Under the pieces are notes generated by a model that did not search any database, had not been told where the DNA came from, and saw only the letters and a list, made by a program, of their open reading frames with translations. 64,000 bases of DNA from a virus. The DNA lies in the IMG/VR virus record IMGVR_UViG_3300024354_000015, positions 1-64,000 of that record. The stretch is one strand, 5' to 3'. Position 1 is the stretch's first letter; each line of letters starts with the position of its first letter. Of the stretch, positions 33,545 through 41,470 are shown one piece after another. A program made the position numbers and the translations under genes.

Positions 33545-34167
33545 ATAACTAATTGCTGGTTAAAAAACTCACTGTCTAAAATATCATATATTTCAGAAGT
33601 AAATCTTAAACTAGCGTTTATTCTTTCCTGACCACTTATATACATACCTCTGTGTGGTACAGCAATATTTACCCAGCTGGGCACTCCGCTGTCAATTCTA
33701 GCTATTTCTTTTGCAGTACCTGTGATTGTTCTGCCGCCAGGATCATAGATACCATCAGTGGCATAGTCGGGTATTTTAGCATTAAAATCTATTTCAGCAT
33801 CGTACCACACTGTGTAACTGCCTGTGCAACCTTGCACGGGTATATTAAGAGCTACATTAACATTAAATTCAGGATCGTCTATATGTATTGGTAATTCGGA
33901 ATATTCTGGTCTCAGCCAGAATAAACACAGCACGTCAAAGTATTTTAAAATTTTTAACCTATTCAATTCTCTCGTCAAACTTGGCAATTTTTTCAGTAGC
34001 TCTACTTTACTGTAGAGATCTTTAGTACTGTATCCCATTGTTTTTTCGCTGAATAACCTACTTGTCTTAGTTTCATTGAACAGATTTAAAATTTCTAGTT
34101 TTATATCAGCTAACGCATTAGGATCTATATTCGCGGGCTGATGCAGCCAGATTGGTATTTTGTTCAT
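33535..34167 (-). CDS. 2OG-Fe(II) oxygenase-like protein, 210 aa
   Basis: LPIHIDDPEFNVNVALNIPV gives a His-x-Asp metal pair on the expected strand. WVNIAVPHRGMYIS would give the distal His, and INASLRF the Arg-bearing strand. It is similar in plan to the plus-strand gene at 35414. The reading frame runs into tRNA-Gly and stops at the TAG formed by U8-A9-G10 of the tRNA. Substrate unknown. Confidence 0.65.
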   Translation of the reverse strand: MNKIPIWLHQPANIDPNALADIKLEILNLFNETKTSRLFSEKTMGYSTKDLYSKVELLKKLPSLTRELNRLKILKYFDVLCLFWLRPEYSELPIHIDDPEFNVNVALNIPVQGCTGSYTVWYDAEIDFNAKIPDYATDGIYDPGGRTITGTAKEIARIDSGVPSWVNIAVPHRGMYISGQERINASLRFTSEIYDILDSEFFNQQLVMRA

Positions 34168-34183
34168 TATACAAGTCTCTTAT

Positions 34184-34191
34184 TATAAATA
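34184..34191 (+). promoter_or_regulatory. T4-type late promoter box TATAAATA
   Basis: Exact late-consensus match on the plus strand 21 bases upstream of the 34213 gene, in the divergent gap between it and the minus-strand oxygenase gene. Confidence 0.6.
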
Positions 34192-34212
34192 TTTTACTAT
34201 TAAACTATCAAG

Positions 34213-34932
34213 ATGTCAAATTTTATCTATCTATTCAAAACACAAAGACTTAATATGTTTGAAATAGCTGGAGCTCAAATTATTAAAAATGCACCGGATC
34301 AATTTTATAATATATGTGATTATATTCTAGAGGACAAATTTTTAAAAATACGTGCCCTGGGAGAAATCGTTACAAACTTTTTACCAAGAATTGAAGGCAA
34401 TTACAGAAACTTCCGTAATGTTGACTGGCAATCTAGTCAAGATTATCTAGATAGTATAATTAATACTGCATTTAAGCAGGGTAAACATCTTATGTTTGGA
34501 ACTAATTCTCTAGAACAGTATAACTTTATAGTAGCAAAGTACCAGGATAGATGTTGTACTCTGGCAGTAACCTACACACAAGGAAGTTATCCCGCTTTAT
34601 TAGAACACCTTGTGGATCATCACATACATCTTTTAAAGACTTCAGGTATAGAAATAACACCACAGGATAAATTTAATCTAGAAAATCTAACTCTAGAAGA
34701 ACTTAAACAATACTATCTTAAAAGTTTTGATGAACAAGAATTATTGCCTGCTTGTTTTAATTTAGATTCAGACTATACTATAGATTATTTAGACCTTATT
34801 AACCCGCAAAAATTTAACAACTGGCTAGAAACTTTAGGATTTCCCTTTACCAATACTAGTATAAAGTTTTATGAGGATTGGCTACGGTTAAATGGCATCC
34901 AACAAAAACTTTTTGACACGCACATTGGGTAG
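34213..34932 (+). CDS. Hypothetical protein, 239 aa
   Basis: Plus-strand gene with an exact TATAAATA box 21 bases upstream. Mostly helical, with CCTLAVTYTQGSYPALLEHL and a His-rich stretch in the middle. This layout vaguely recalls phage P-loop-free transferases, but no motif is convincing. A later in-frame Met (34255) is an alternative start. The final 45 bases overlap the convergent phosphatase gene. Stops with TAG. Confidence 0.6.
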   Translation: MSNFIYLFKTQRLNMFEIAGAQIIKNAPDQFYNICDYILEDKFLKIRALGEIVTNFLPRIEGNYRNFRNVDWQSSQDYLDSIINTAFKQGKHLMFGTNSLEQYNFIVAKYQDRCCTLAVTYTQGSYPALLEHLVDHHIHLLKTSGIEITPQDKFNLENLTLEELKQYYLKSFDEQELLPACFNLDSDYTIDYLDLINPQKFNNWLETLGFPFTNTSIKFYEDWLRLNGIQQKLFDTHIG

Positions 34933-35283
34933 TCTAAACTTTCCAGTATCAGCTAGTCCTAGAACAATACCTACTTCACAAACTGCACCACTACGACAGA
35001 GACCTGCTGTGCAATGTACTACTACATTCATTCTGTCAGACACTGCACGTTTAAGTAACAAAGTGATATCCTGTGCCTGTGTTCTAGATATCTTGGTTTC
35101 TTCAGGGAAGCCATCTTGATCGTCGGCATCTAGAAATTCAAACCTATGGACTTCTTTAAAAGAGTGTTTGGGGGTAGGAAACCAGCCTGCAGGATCGGCT
35201 ATTTGTATCAACATACTATTGGGGCCAGCATCGAAATGATGCCCGTTTTTGACATCAATGGCGGCTACATTTTCTATCCACAT
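34888..35283 (-). CDS. Dual-specificity/tyrosine phosphatase-like protein
   Basis: 131 residues from ATG 35283, which follows tRNA-Ala; upstream codons are tRNA sequence. The active-site loop HCTAGLCRSG (Cys91, Arg97) is an intact C-x5-R phosphatase signature. Asp52-Ala-Asp-Asp is a candidate general-acid loop. Such phosphatases act on phospho-Tyr/Ser/Thr proteins, RNA 5' ends or phosphoinositides. In a tRNA region an RNA substrate is conceivable but unproven. Overlaps the convergent plus-strand gene. Confidence 0.8.
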   Translation of the reverse strand: MWIENVAAIDVKNGHHFDAGPNSMLIQIADPAGWFPTPKHSFKEVHRFEFLDADDQDGFPEETKISRTQAQDITLLLKRAVSDRMNVVVHCTAGLCRSGAVCEVGIVLGLADTGKFRLPNVRVKKFLLDAI

Positions 35284-35299
35284 AATACACTCCTTAAAA

Positions 35300-35375
35300 T
35301 GGTGGAGGTGACAGGACTCGAACCCGCTACCTTGACCTTGCAAAGGTCCTGCTCTCCCAGCTGAGCTACACCCCC
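35300..35375 (-). tRNA. tRNA-Ala(UGC)
   Basis: Acceptor GGGGGTG/CACCTCC, anticodon loop TTTGCAA, T-loop TTCGAGT, encoded CCA. One mismatch at the base of the anticodon stem. Confidence 0.93.
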
Positions 35376-35400
35376 ATTTTCTTTTACTATAACAACTCAC

Positions 35401-35408
35401 TATAAATA
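35401..35408 (+). promoter_or_regulatory. T4-type late promoter box, five bases from the ATG
   Basis: TATAAATA on the plus strand, followed by TTTTT and the ATG at 35414. Confidence 0.6.
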
Positions 35409-35413
35409 TTTTT

Positions 35414-35950
35414 ATGCTTCCCTACAAAGCCATAGACCTTCCTGACTTTCAAATTATTAAACCTAAGCTGATAGATCTTATGTACAAGACTATCACAGAC
35501 TTCGATTCTACAAACACCAAGGCTACCAGTCACGATCTTATAGAACAATATTGCCCAGAACTAGTAAAGTTTTTTAACGCAAACAATCTTGTACTAGATG
35601 TAGGAAGATTTTTTGTAACTCCACCTAGAGATGGGTTATACATCCACGTAGACGGAAATTCGGAAGTTTCCAGAATTTTTAGTCTTAACTTACCACTACT
35701 AAACTGCGATCAGTCGGAAATGATCTGGTGGGATAATGTAGATATTGTGGAATATCGTAGTCATCAATCCTACGGTAACAATATTGCCAAAATGGACGGT
35801 GAGAATAAAATTAAATTAGCTGGCCTTGCTCTTACCACACCACATCTAGTTAGAGTAGATATACCACACAGTGTGGAAAATAACCAGGATAAACTTAGAG
35901 CTATATTCTCAATGAGATTTAAACCTGAACCTTACCATCTTTGGTATTAA
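35414..35950 (+). CDS. 2OG-Fe(II) oxygenase-like protein, 178 aa
   Basis: Plus strand. GLYIHVDGNSEVSRIFSLNL provides the His-x-Asp pair. VRVDIPHSVENNQ gives the distal His, and RAIFSMRF the Arg strand, as in small phage cupin-type dioxygenases. WWDN in the middle is shared with related proteins. Its end touches the 5' arm of RNA element A. Substrate unknown. Confidence 0.68.
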   Translation: MLPYKAIDLPDFQIIKPKLIDLMYKTITDFDSTNTKATSHDLIEQYCPELVKFFNANNLVLDVGRFFVTPPRDGLYIHVDGNSEVSRIFSLNLPLLNCDQSEMIWWDNVDIVEYRSHQSYGNNIAKMDGENKIKLAGLALTTPHLVRVDIPHSVENNQDKLRAIFSMRFKPEPYHLWY

Positions 35951-36015
35951 TATTGAAACACACTACTCTCGTTGTGGTCGCCGCCGCGGAACGGCATCGC
36001 AATGTGCTTCAATAT
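35950..36015 (-). ncRNA. Hairpin RNA element A (CACATT/AGTGTG family)
   Basis: 66-base element. Its arms ATATTGAAGCACATT and AGTGTGTTTCAATAT (minus strand) pair over 15 positions with two G-U pairs. The inner part is GC-rich (CCGCGGCGG). The same arm core occurs at 39930, 40941, 48557 and 52312. No coding sequence. Confidence 0.65.
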
Positions 36016-36122
36016 GCAGTCTCGTTTATCGTCCGAGACTGCTAAGACGGGGTCTGTAGACTACTGACAATTTATCCTACTGTACGCCGTCAGTAAAGGC
36101 GACTTCCTCACACGCGATAATA
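36016..36122 (-). ncRNA. Structured non-coding stretch next to element A
   Basis: Contains a 9-bp perfect hairpin (GCAGTCTCG ... CGAGACTGC, 36016-36042) and further short stems. No ORF of note. It lies between a plus-strand gene and a minus-strand gene, so it may be part of one RNA with element A. Confidence 0.45.
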
Positions 36123-36407
36123 TTATATGTATCTGTCTATATAGAGACCAACACTAGCAGCTCTTTGTACTAGTCGTTGTTCCTTGATGCTTTCGGCATA
36201 GGCATACTGAGTTAAAAATTCAGTGTCCTTCATATAATTGTAATTTCTTAATAACCTAAGACCTTCCTGCATAGAAATAAGCTTGACAAGTTCGTTGTAA
36301 TTTTGTAATTCAGCATCTTGTCTTTTATACTTGGCTAACACTTGTTGATGTTGGCCAACTTGAGCATAGTCAGTTAGTAAAGAACTAGGCACACGGTAAA
36401 CTATCAT
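36123..36407 (-). CDS. Hypothetical helical protein, 94 aa
   Basis: 94 residues, mainly helix with many Gln, Arg and Tyr (LLRNYNYMKDTEFLTQYAYA). No motif. Four-base overlap with the upstream membrane protein gene. Confidence 0.6.
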   Translation of the reverse strand: MIVYRVPSSLLTDYAQVGQHQQVLAKYKRQDAELQNYNELVKLISMQEGLRLLRNYNYMKDTEFLTQYAYAESIKEQRLVQRAASVGLYIDRYI

Positions 36408-36652
36408 TGTTCTAGGTCCTTGGCATCAATGCAAGTACCGCCCTTGAACACATAGACATCACTGTCTATTCTTAACTGTTCAAAAACGTGGTTATTGACA
36501 CATTTGTAGGGATCTTTGTGATTGTCCATATAATACAATACCCCATAGCCTATGCCCGCTAGTAACATTAAAATAGGTATATATTTTAAATACTTAACTA
36601 TTTCGGGAAGAGCACTTAATATTTGAGGTAAATTCTTTAACAGGTCTTTCAT
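36404..36652 (-). CDS. Single-pass membrane protein, 82 aa
   Basis: One hydrophobic segment (IPILMLLAGIGYGVLYYM, about residues 25-42) flanked by a Lys-rich N-terminal part and a C-terminal domain with two Cys that could form a disulfide in the periplasm. A TTAAATA box lies five bases before the ATG. Confidence 0.6.
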   Translation of the reverse strand: MKDLLKNLPQILSALPEIVKYLKYIPILMLLAGIGYGVLYYMDNHKDPYKCVNNHVFEQLRIDSDVYVFKGGTCIDAKDLEQ

Positions 36653-36671
36653 ACCTGTATTTAACAGGGAA

Positions 36672-36881
36672 TTACTGATCTAGGCGTGGTACGCTCAAAG
36701 CGGTTCTAAAAGCTTCCAGTTCAGCCTCATCAAAAAACAGTTCCATCTTGGTCTGTATGGCCTCGGGGTCCTTGGCCCAGTCGAACTTAGTAAAAATATG
36801 CACTCTAAAAAGTGCCGGGGGAAAATCCACTGGCGTGACTTCACAATAGAGTTTATAACCCTGAGCTTCCGTTATTAGCAT
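36672..36881 (-). CDS. Small protein, 69 aa
   Basis: 69 residues, beta then helix (FRVHIFTKFDWAKDPEAIQT, FFDEAELEAFRTAL). Uncharacterised type seen in marine phages. Follows tRNA-Asn. Confidence 0.55.
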   Translation of the reverse strand: MLITEAQGYKLYCEVTPVDFPPALFRVHIFTKFDWAKDPEAIQTKMELFFDEAELEAFRTALSVPRLDQ

Positions 36882-36900
36882 TACTTTCCCCTTATAAAAT

Positions 36901-36976
36901 TGGCTCCAGCGGTTGGGATCGAACCAACGACCAATTGATTAACAGTCAACTGCTACTACCACTGAGCTACGCTGGA
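36901..36976 (-). tRNA. tRNA-Asn(GUU)
   Basis: Acceptor TCCAGCG/CGCTGGA, anticodon loop CTGTTAA, T-loop TTCGATC, encoded CCA, discriminator G. Confidence 0.95.
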
Positions 36977-36983
36977 ATAAAAT

Positions 36984-37059
36984 TGGTAGGAAGTGACGGG
37001 ATCGAACCGCCGACATTCTGCGTGTAAAGCAGACGCTCTACCAACTGAGCTAACTTCCC
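36984..37059 (-). tRNA. tRNA-Val(UAC)
   Basis: Acceptor GGGAAGT/ACTTCCT, anticodon loop TTTACAC, T-loop TTCGATC, encoded CCA. Seven bases upstream of tRNA-Asn, so the two form a pair. Confidence 0.95.
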
Positions 37060-37099
37060 ATATAACATTTTACTACTAAAAGTTTATTAAGTCGAATTG

Positions 37100-38152
37100 T
37101 TATTCGCCAAATAAACCAAAAACATAATTGTTGTAATACTTGTAAAAATATTCTAGACCTAGTTCCATAGGATTGTGTACAGGTCCGTAATCACTATAAT
37201 TATTGTTATTAAGATGACATCTACCCTGATCCATACGCCTTGCTATTTCATCATCTTCATAACAGGTTTCCATATAGGCAGCCTGATGAGCTTGAACAAA
37301 CTCAGGTTCAAATAAAGCTATATCCTCGGGATAATAAAATTCAACAATATTTTTTGTGCGCTGTGGTGTTTCCGGCCACAGACTAGAAATTACTAAAACT
37401 TCAGGATACCATTCCACCATTACATTAGGATAGATGGTCAGCCATATTGCCCCAAATTCAGGTATTTGTCCCTTACGATAATTCATTAATACATCGTGCC
37501 AGCGACGATAAACTGGTGTACCGGGAGTGCGCAATTCATTATGAACTCCCACAGTCTGCACACTATACCAGTCACCAAACTGCCAGTCTAGTTTATTACA
37601 ATCTACAAAATTACCAAGGCCAGGATGGAAAGGTACCACGTGATAATCGTCTAGGTAGACTTCTATAAAGGTCTTCCAGTTGTAATCACAATGATGTTCC
37701 TGAGTGCTATGGTACTGGTAATTGTTAAAATCAAAATACTTACCAGCTCTCATACCAATAAGATCTCGAACAATGTTAAACTTACCTGATTCAAAAAATA
37801 GACCGTTCCAGCTCTGTGTGCTAAATTTTCTTAGTGGTCTATTAGGGCAAGGATCAAAATGTGGGGCGCCAACAAGTTCGCCTTCTAGATTGTAGGTCCA
37901 GCCGTGTAATGGACAAATAATGTTTGATGTTTCTCCACTGCCTGTTAGCATTACTGCTTGGCGGTGGCGGCAGACATTTTCTATACACTCTATACCGTTG
38001 TTGTTTTTAACTAACACTCTACCACTATTGTCCTGTGGAAGTGTGCGATAGTTATTGACAGATAGTTCGTGTCCTAGATATCTTGCCTGTTTAAAAAGTA
38101 ATTGTTCGCGTTCTAATATTTTATCGTCGAAATAAAAATGACTGGGTTTCAT
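37100..38152 (-). CDS. Rieske non-haem iron oxygenase (alpha subunit type)
   Basis: 350 residues. The Rieske [2Fe-2S] site is complete: Cys61-x-His63 (CRHRQAV) and Cys80-x2-His83 (CPLHGW). The catalytic domain shows EVYLDDYHVVPFHPGL with His171 and His176 as mononuclear iron ligands. Such enzymes hydroxylate aromatic or other organic substrates, or do O-demethylation. No ferredoxin reductase is nearby, so host electron carriers would be needed. The start overlaps the upstream small gene as TAATG. Confidence 0.9.
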   Translation of the reverse strand: MKPSHFYFDDKILEREQLLFKQARYLGHELSVNNYRTLPQDNSGRVLVKNNNGIECIENVCRHRQAVMLTGSGETSNIICPLHGWTYNLEGELVGAPHFDPCPNRPLRKFSTQSWNGLFFESGKFNIVRDLIGMRAGKYFDFNNYQYHSTQEHHCDYNWKTFIEVYLDDYHVVPFHPGLGNFVDCNKLDWQFGDWYSVQTVGVHNELRTPGTPVYRRWHDVLMNYRKGQIPEFGAIWLTIYPNVMVEWYPEVLVISSLWPETPQRTKNIVEFYYPEDIALFEPEFVQAHQAAYMETCYEDDEIARRMDQGRCHLNNNNYSDYGPVHNPMELGLEYFYKYYNNYVFGLFGE

Positions 38153-38301
38153 TAAATTATTTTTTTAGTATCAGTTACGACAAGTCCCATCTCTTTTAAA
38201 TGTCGTGCAACAAGTGTATCTATATGTTTATTAACTCTTTTTATTGCTGCATTACATTTTTTATCTAGTTCAGTATCAGTTTTGACTTTTTTCTTAGTCA
38301 T
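38152..38301 (-). CDS. Small Lys-rich protein, 49 aa
   Basis: Short ORF MTKKKVKTDTELDKKCNAAI and onwards, ending VVTDTKKII. It fills the gap exactly, overlapping the oxygenase start as TAATG and the upstream gene by eight bases, which argues that it is translated. Function unknown. Confidence 0.55.
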   Translation of the reverse strand: MTKKKVKTDTELDKKCNAAIKRVNKHIDTLVARHLKEMGLVVTDTKKII

Positions 38302-38590
38302 TATTTACTCCCTGAGTGGGTGCTAGGTTATATCTTCTTCTATATTGAGAGTCCACACTACCTGATGCTTCAGGACTAATATATTTAACATTGGATTCCA
38401 CAGGCAGGCCAAAAGTTTTTAAGATGTTAGCCTTGTCTGCCTGGCTACCGCAAGATTTTACACACTCTTGCACTATTAATTTAGCCAATCTCAGTATGGC
38501 CTCTTTATCATAATCGTCAAGATTGTCCCAGCAACCCTGAGCAGTCATACCTGCTTGATACATAAGGTCGTCCAATAGATTGCTATTCAT
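38294..38590 (-). CDS. Small protein with LIVQEC helix, 98 aa
   Basis: 98 residues. ILRLAKLIVQECVKSC matches the 'LIVQEC' helix of a small marine-phage family, and the next gene is a divergent copy (FARLVVQECLDIL). Role unknown. Confidence 0.6.
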   Translation of the reverse strand: MNSNLLDDLMYQAGMTAQGCWDNLDDYDKEAILRLAKLIVQECVKSCGSQADKANILKTFGLPVESNVKYISPEASGSVDSQYRRRYNLAPTQGVNND

Positions 38591-38828
38591 TGTCTTGATT
38601 TCTCCCTAGACCAAAATGTTGTTTTAGATCCTGTCTAAAACTTTTTAAGTATATATCCCTCTCTTCTTTACTGTCTTCCCGAATGTGTTCATTTAAAATG
38701 TCTAGACATTCCTGTACAACTAACCTAGCAAATATTTTATTATAATGTTCTATCCAAAGGTCAGGAGCCAGTACTCCCTTGGGCACTGACTCCTTGGCTT
38801 TCTCTGAAATGTTTTTTATTAAATCCAT
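38583..38828 (-). CDS. Small protein with LVVQEC helix, 81 aa
   Basis: 81 residues with IFARLVVQECLDILNEHI and a terminal KQHFGLGRN, the usual ending of this small marine-phage family. Ends in TAG inside the next gene. Paralogue of the 38294 gene. Confidence 0.62.
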   Translation of the reverse strand: MDLIKNISEKAKESVPKGVLAPDLWIEHYNKIFARLVVQECLDILNEHIREDSKEERDIYLKSFRQDLKQHFGLGRNQDNE

Positions 38829-38839
38829 TTAATTATTTT

Positions 38840-38917
38840 TGGACCGTCCTGAGGGAGTCGAACCCCCGACCTTCAAGTTCGTAGCCTGATGCTCTAATCC
38901 TACTGAGCTAAGGACGG
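38840..38917 (-). tRNA. tRNA-Arg(ACG)
   Basis: Acceptor CCGTCCT/AGGACGG, anticodon loop CTACGAA, T-loop TTCGACT, encoded CCA. Starts two bases after the stop of the gene upstream. Confidence 0.94.
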
Positions 38918-38918
38918 A

Positions 38919-39122
38919 TTAATCTCTACGTTTTTTCCAATCATAACCAGGTCCAGTTTCCGTTACACCAAACTCGCCAACCATATCAGCAAGCTCGCTG
39001 CACATAGTAACATACTTTCTACCAGTACTTCTAAGATGCTGACAATAATTAAGTGCTTCTGTCATATCTTCAAATTCTTGACCGTAGGTTTCATCACCGT
39101 AGGTCCAATATACTTTATACAT
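38919..39122 (-). CDS. Small conserved protein, 67 aa
   Basis: 67 residues, starting MYKVYWTYGDETYGQEFEDM, then a helix (TEALNYCQHLRSTGRKYV) and TETGPGYDWKKRRD. A typical conserved small marine-phage protein of unknown role, located between two tRNA genes. Confidence 0.62.
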   Translation of the reverse strand: MYKVYWTYGDETYGQEFEDMTEALNYCQHLRSTGRKYVTMCSELADMVGEFGVTETGPGYDWKKRRD

Positions 39123-39138
39123 ATCTACTTTCTTAACT

Positions 39139-39225
39139 TGGTGGGTGCTCTCCGATTCGAACAGAGAAGGCCAAAGACAACAGATTTACAGTCTGCCCCC
39201 GATACCATTACGGGACTAAGCACCC
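39139..39225 (-). tRNA. tRNA-Tyr(GUA)
   Basis: Class II, 87 bases. Acceptor GGGTGCT/AGCACCC, anticodon loop CTGTAAA, T-loop TTCGAAT, encoded CCA. Confidence 0.94.
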
Positions 39226-39336
39226 AATCTAAATCTTGCTATGTTCTTTTGCGAGAACTCTAGTTGCAGTCTGAGAGGCTTGAGTCCTAGGATACAGAGG
39301 CCGTCCTGCCACAGCGTAAAGCGACACTGTGCATCT
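39226..39336 (-). ncRNA. Hairpin-rich spacer between tRNA-Tyr and tRNA-Glu
   Basis: 111 bases without ORF. Contains GTTCTCGCAAAAGAAC and a CACAG...CTGTG stem. Reported as a spacer with structure; independent RNA identity is uncertain. Confidence 0.3.
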
Positions 39337-39413
39337 TGGTACACCGTAGGGGATTCGAACCCGCTCTAGCCACCTTGAAAGGGTGGTGACCTCAACCAGA
39401 TGTCTAACGGTGC
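39337..39413 (-). tRNA. tRNA-Glu(UUC)
   Basis: Acceptor GCACCGT/ACGGTGT, anticodon stem CCACC/GGTGG with loop CTTTCAA, T-loop TTCGAAT, encoded CCA. Confidence 0.94.
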
Positions 39414-39488
39414 AATAAAAACTCTCGGCAAGCCTAAGCCACCTGCCTTCCCCTACCTATCAAGGCTTAGATGTAGTGTAGAGAAACT

Positions 39489-39563
39489 TGGCGGTCCCAA
39501 GGGGAGTCGAACCCCTCCTTCTGCCGTGACAGGGCGGTGTACTAACCGATATACTATGGAACC
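39489..39563 (-). tRNA. tRNA-Asp(GUC)
   Basis: Acceptor GGTTCCA/TGGGACC, anticodon loop CTGTCAC, T-loop TTCGACT, discriminator G and encoded CCA. It lies at the downstream edge of the large structured RNA block. Confidence 0.94.
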
Positions 39564-39929
39564 TTATATTAGTATTATATTAGTAAGTGCTATCGTGCCA
39601 ATTTAGGAGTCCGGTGCTTCCGTTCCAGAGCGTATGGCTGGTTATGTCAGGACCTGTTCCACGCCAGTTAGGCCCGCATAGTAAATGATCAGTTTACGAT
39701 ACCCAATGTTTCATCGATAACACTTGCTAATATATTGGTTAGGCCACGCTTTTCCACGGTCGCCCCTATCCTGGAGTTGTTACCCTGTCCGAACACTGTT
39801 TGGCAGACGGCCGACGAAGTGTCCACGCTGCTAGGTCGTCTGTCTCTAGTAACGCTAACGGTGCCCTAGCCACCGGGCCTTGTCGTGTGCCATACGCTAC
39901 TTTTAGGAAAGTAGTAACCGGATTCTTGA

Positions 39930-40018
39930 CTTTCTGAAACACACTATATCCAATCTCAAGGGCACTCTTTAGAATGCGACTCATACTTGTGAAATCCACT
40001 ACAATGTGTTTTAGAAAG
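39930..40018 (-). ncRNA. Hairpin RNA element C (CACATT/AGTGTG family)
   Basis: 89-base element with arms CTTTCTAAAACACATT and AGTGTGTTTCAGAAAG (minus strand), 15 of 16 positions paired. It has the same core as elements A, B, D and E, and lies inside the large RNA block. Confidence 0.6.
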
Positions 40019-40352
40019 TGTTAAGACTGAGATTACATCTTAACTACAAGCACCTCGGGTATTATAGTCAGCCTTGCGAGCCAATCTTCTCCACGACATC
40101 CACAAGATCCATATCGCTATGTGATCCAGTCTGCTTGCAGCATCGCCGTTTAAAGACAGGCAGTAGTCTTGTCATTGTATGCTACTCTGTACCTTATTAC
40201 CCGTTGAACTTGCGGTCCATTAAGCCTTGCGAGCTACGAATCTTCTAGTACAAATCAGTTTCACCTTGCGGGTTAGACTGAACTTAGTTAGCTTACGCCC
40301 TAAGTGTTAGATGCTTTTCACATACAACCGGAGCAGTCTTTGCGTTTTTGTT

Positions 40353-40425
40353 TAATGATAGTTGGATTTGAACCAACTGCCTACAGTTTAAAAGGACTGT
40401 TGCTCTACCAATGAGCTATATCAAC
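40353..40425 (-). tRNA. tRNA-like structure, Lys(UUU)-like, degenerate
   Basis: D-arm GCTC-ATTGGTA-GAGC and T-arm GTTGG-TTCAAAT-CCAAC are good. The anticodon stem ACAGT/ACTGT closes an eight-base loop CCTTTTAA. The acceptor GTTGATA/TATCATT has a T-T mismatch, and no CCA is encoded. It may be a decayed tRNA or a tRNA-like domain of the surrounding RNA. Confidence 0.55.
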
Positions 40426-40940
40426 CTACTATGATGTGCTGCTCCAGTTGCCGCATACTCTTTTGGAATACACGATACAACACACCACGTACCTTTCGCC
40501 TGCCGGCTACTCAGTAGTATTTCACGATTCTTGTGACGCCTCACAGCAGCCCCAAGTACCATTCATACTGCACACAAGCCCTTGGCTGCGAAACCTTGGA
40601 CAAATGCACTACCCTTTCTCATACCAACTAACTGGTTGGTTTTGTAGTGAAGTCAGCACCACCTGTTACTTTCCTTGCACCCTAGTTCCCTTGCGGGCTA
40701 GTCGATACAAGTTCTTTCCACTACACCAGCTTCATTGTTACAACCACCGGTCTTATCAGTGATCGCTACCTCGCGGTAGTGAGCAGGCTTGTTTAACTGG
40801 ACCATCTCTGGCGCAGTCCTGTAGGAGGATTCTGCTTTGGGTGACTCACGCCACTTATCCTTAGTTAGACGGCGAACCGCCTAACAAGAGATTAAACTCC
40901 CTAAGTATCTATATTACAGCTAAATTCTTTTAATGTCAAC

Positions 40941-41080
40941 CACCATATTGAAACACACTCCCAAGGGGCTGTCATTAACCCACTTGTAACTTTGTACAAC
41001 CTGTCGGGTAGCTACTTCCGTACTCTTGTACTCACCGTGAAGCTGGCACGGCAATGACAGAAATGTGCTTCAATATGGTG
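40941..41080 (-). ncRNA. Hairpin RNA element B (CACATT/AGTGTG family)
   Basis: 140 bases. Arms CACCATATTGAAGCACATT and AGTGTGTTTCAATATGGTG (minus strand) pair over 19 positions, and an inner stem CTGTCATT/AATGACAG extends the fold. The arm sequence ATATTGAAGCACATT is identical to that of element A, 5 kb away. Confidence 0.68.
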
Positions 41081-41241
41081 CAAACAAATGCGATGGGATT
41101 CGAACCCAACCTAGACGCCCGGTCACGGAACTCATCCACACCTGCAAGTGCTTCAACTCTCCGCTACTGGGGCTTCTGTGCCAGCCAATACACTTACGCA
41201 GCCTGTCATATCCCATTGCAGTGTTATATGAACAGTCTTGT
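41081..41241 (-). ncRNA. Non-coding stretch with a T-arm-like motif
   Basis: About 160 bases without ORF. A perfect tRNA T-arm (TTGGG-TTCGAAT-CCCAT) ends near 41092, but I find no matching acceptor, D-arm or anticodon arm, so this is not called a tRNA. It lies between elements B and F. Confidence 0.35.
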
Positions 41242-41470
41242 ACCATATTAAAATATATTAGGATGCTTCACAGAGATCGCAGCCTTTGAACTCTGCCCAA
41301 CCGTGCCGTCCACGGATTTGTCTGTGTCACACATTACGTTCCTAGTTGTTCCAGCGTCCTCCTGATATTATCTCAAGGTTTCGTGAGACCTAGCAAGAGC
41401 CACTCCGTCAAGTGGTTATCCTCTTCTAGGCCCCCTACTGGCTAGGTAACCTAATATATTTTAATATGGT
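41242..41470 (-). ncRNA. Element F: 229-base unit with 21-bp perfect inverted arms
   Basis: Arms starting ACCATATTAAAATATATTAG on both strands pair perfectly over 21 positions. The first four bases of the 5' arm are the ACCA end of tRNA-Leu(UAG). Inside lie CAAGGTTTCGTGAGACC-type and CCGTGGACGGCACGG-type stems. No gene on either strand. Confidence 0.5.

Larger units (their letters stand above)
39564..40940 (-). ncRNA. Large structured non-coding RNA, candidate giant ornate RNA (GOLLD/ROOL-like)
   Basis: About 1.4 kb with no credible gene on either strand. The minus strand is full of compact hairpins, many closed by GNRA or UUCG loops: CTACC-GCGA-GGTAG (about 40767), CTAG-CCC-GCAA-GGG-AA-CTAG (about 40683), ACCAAC-CAGTTA-GTTGGT, TTAGGCGG-TTCG-CCGTCTAA (about 40872), GTAAA-CTGATCA-TTTAC. 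A tRNA-like fold (40353-40425) and hairpin element C are embedded. Giant phage RNAs such as GOLLD and ROOL are known to lie next to phage tRNAs. The strand and the class are my inference; ends are approximate. Confidence 0.6.

Noticed and set aside
35284-35400. Upstream extension of the phosphatase gene
   Set aside because: The extension translates tRNA-Ala. The ATG at 35283 gives a normal phosphatase length.
40436-40762. Plus-strand open frame of 108 codons in the structured RNA block
   Set aside because: Composition follows the hairpins of the opposite strand, no ribosome site or late box, and no protein-like pattern. The minus-strand frames here (for example 39766-39999) look equally random.
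41081-41125. tmRNA or complete tRNA ending at the T-arm near 41100
   Set aside because: No matching acceptor strand, no anticodon arm and no tag-like reading frame found; kept only as a T-arm-like motif in non-coding RNA.
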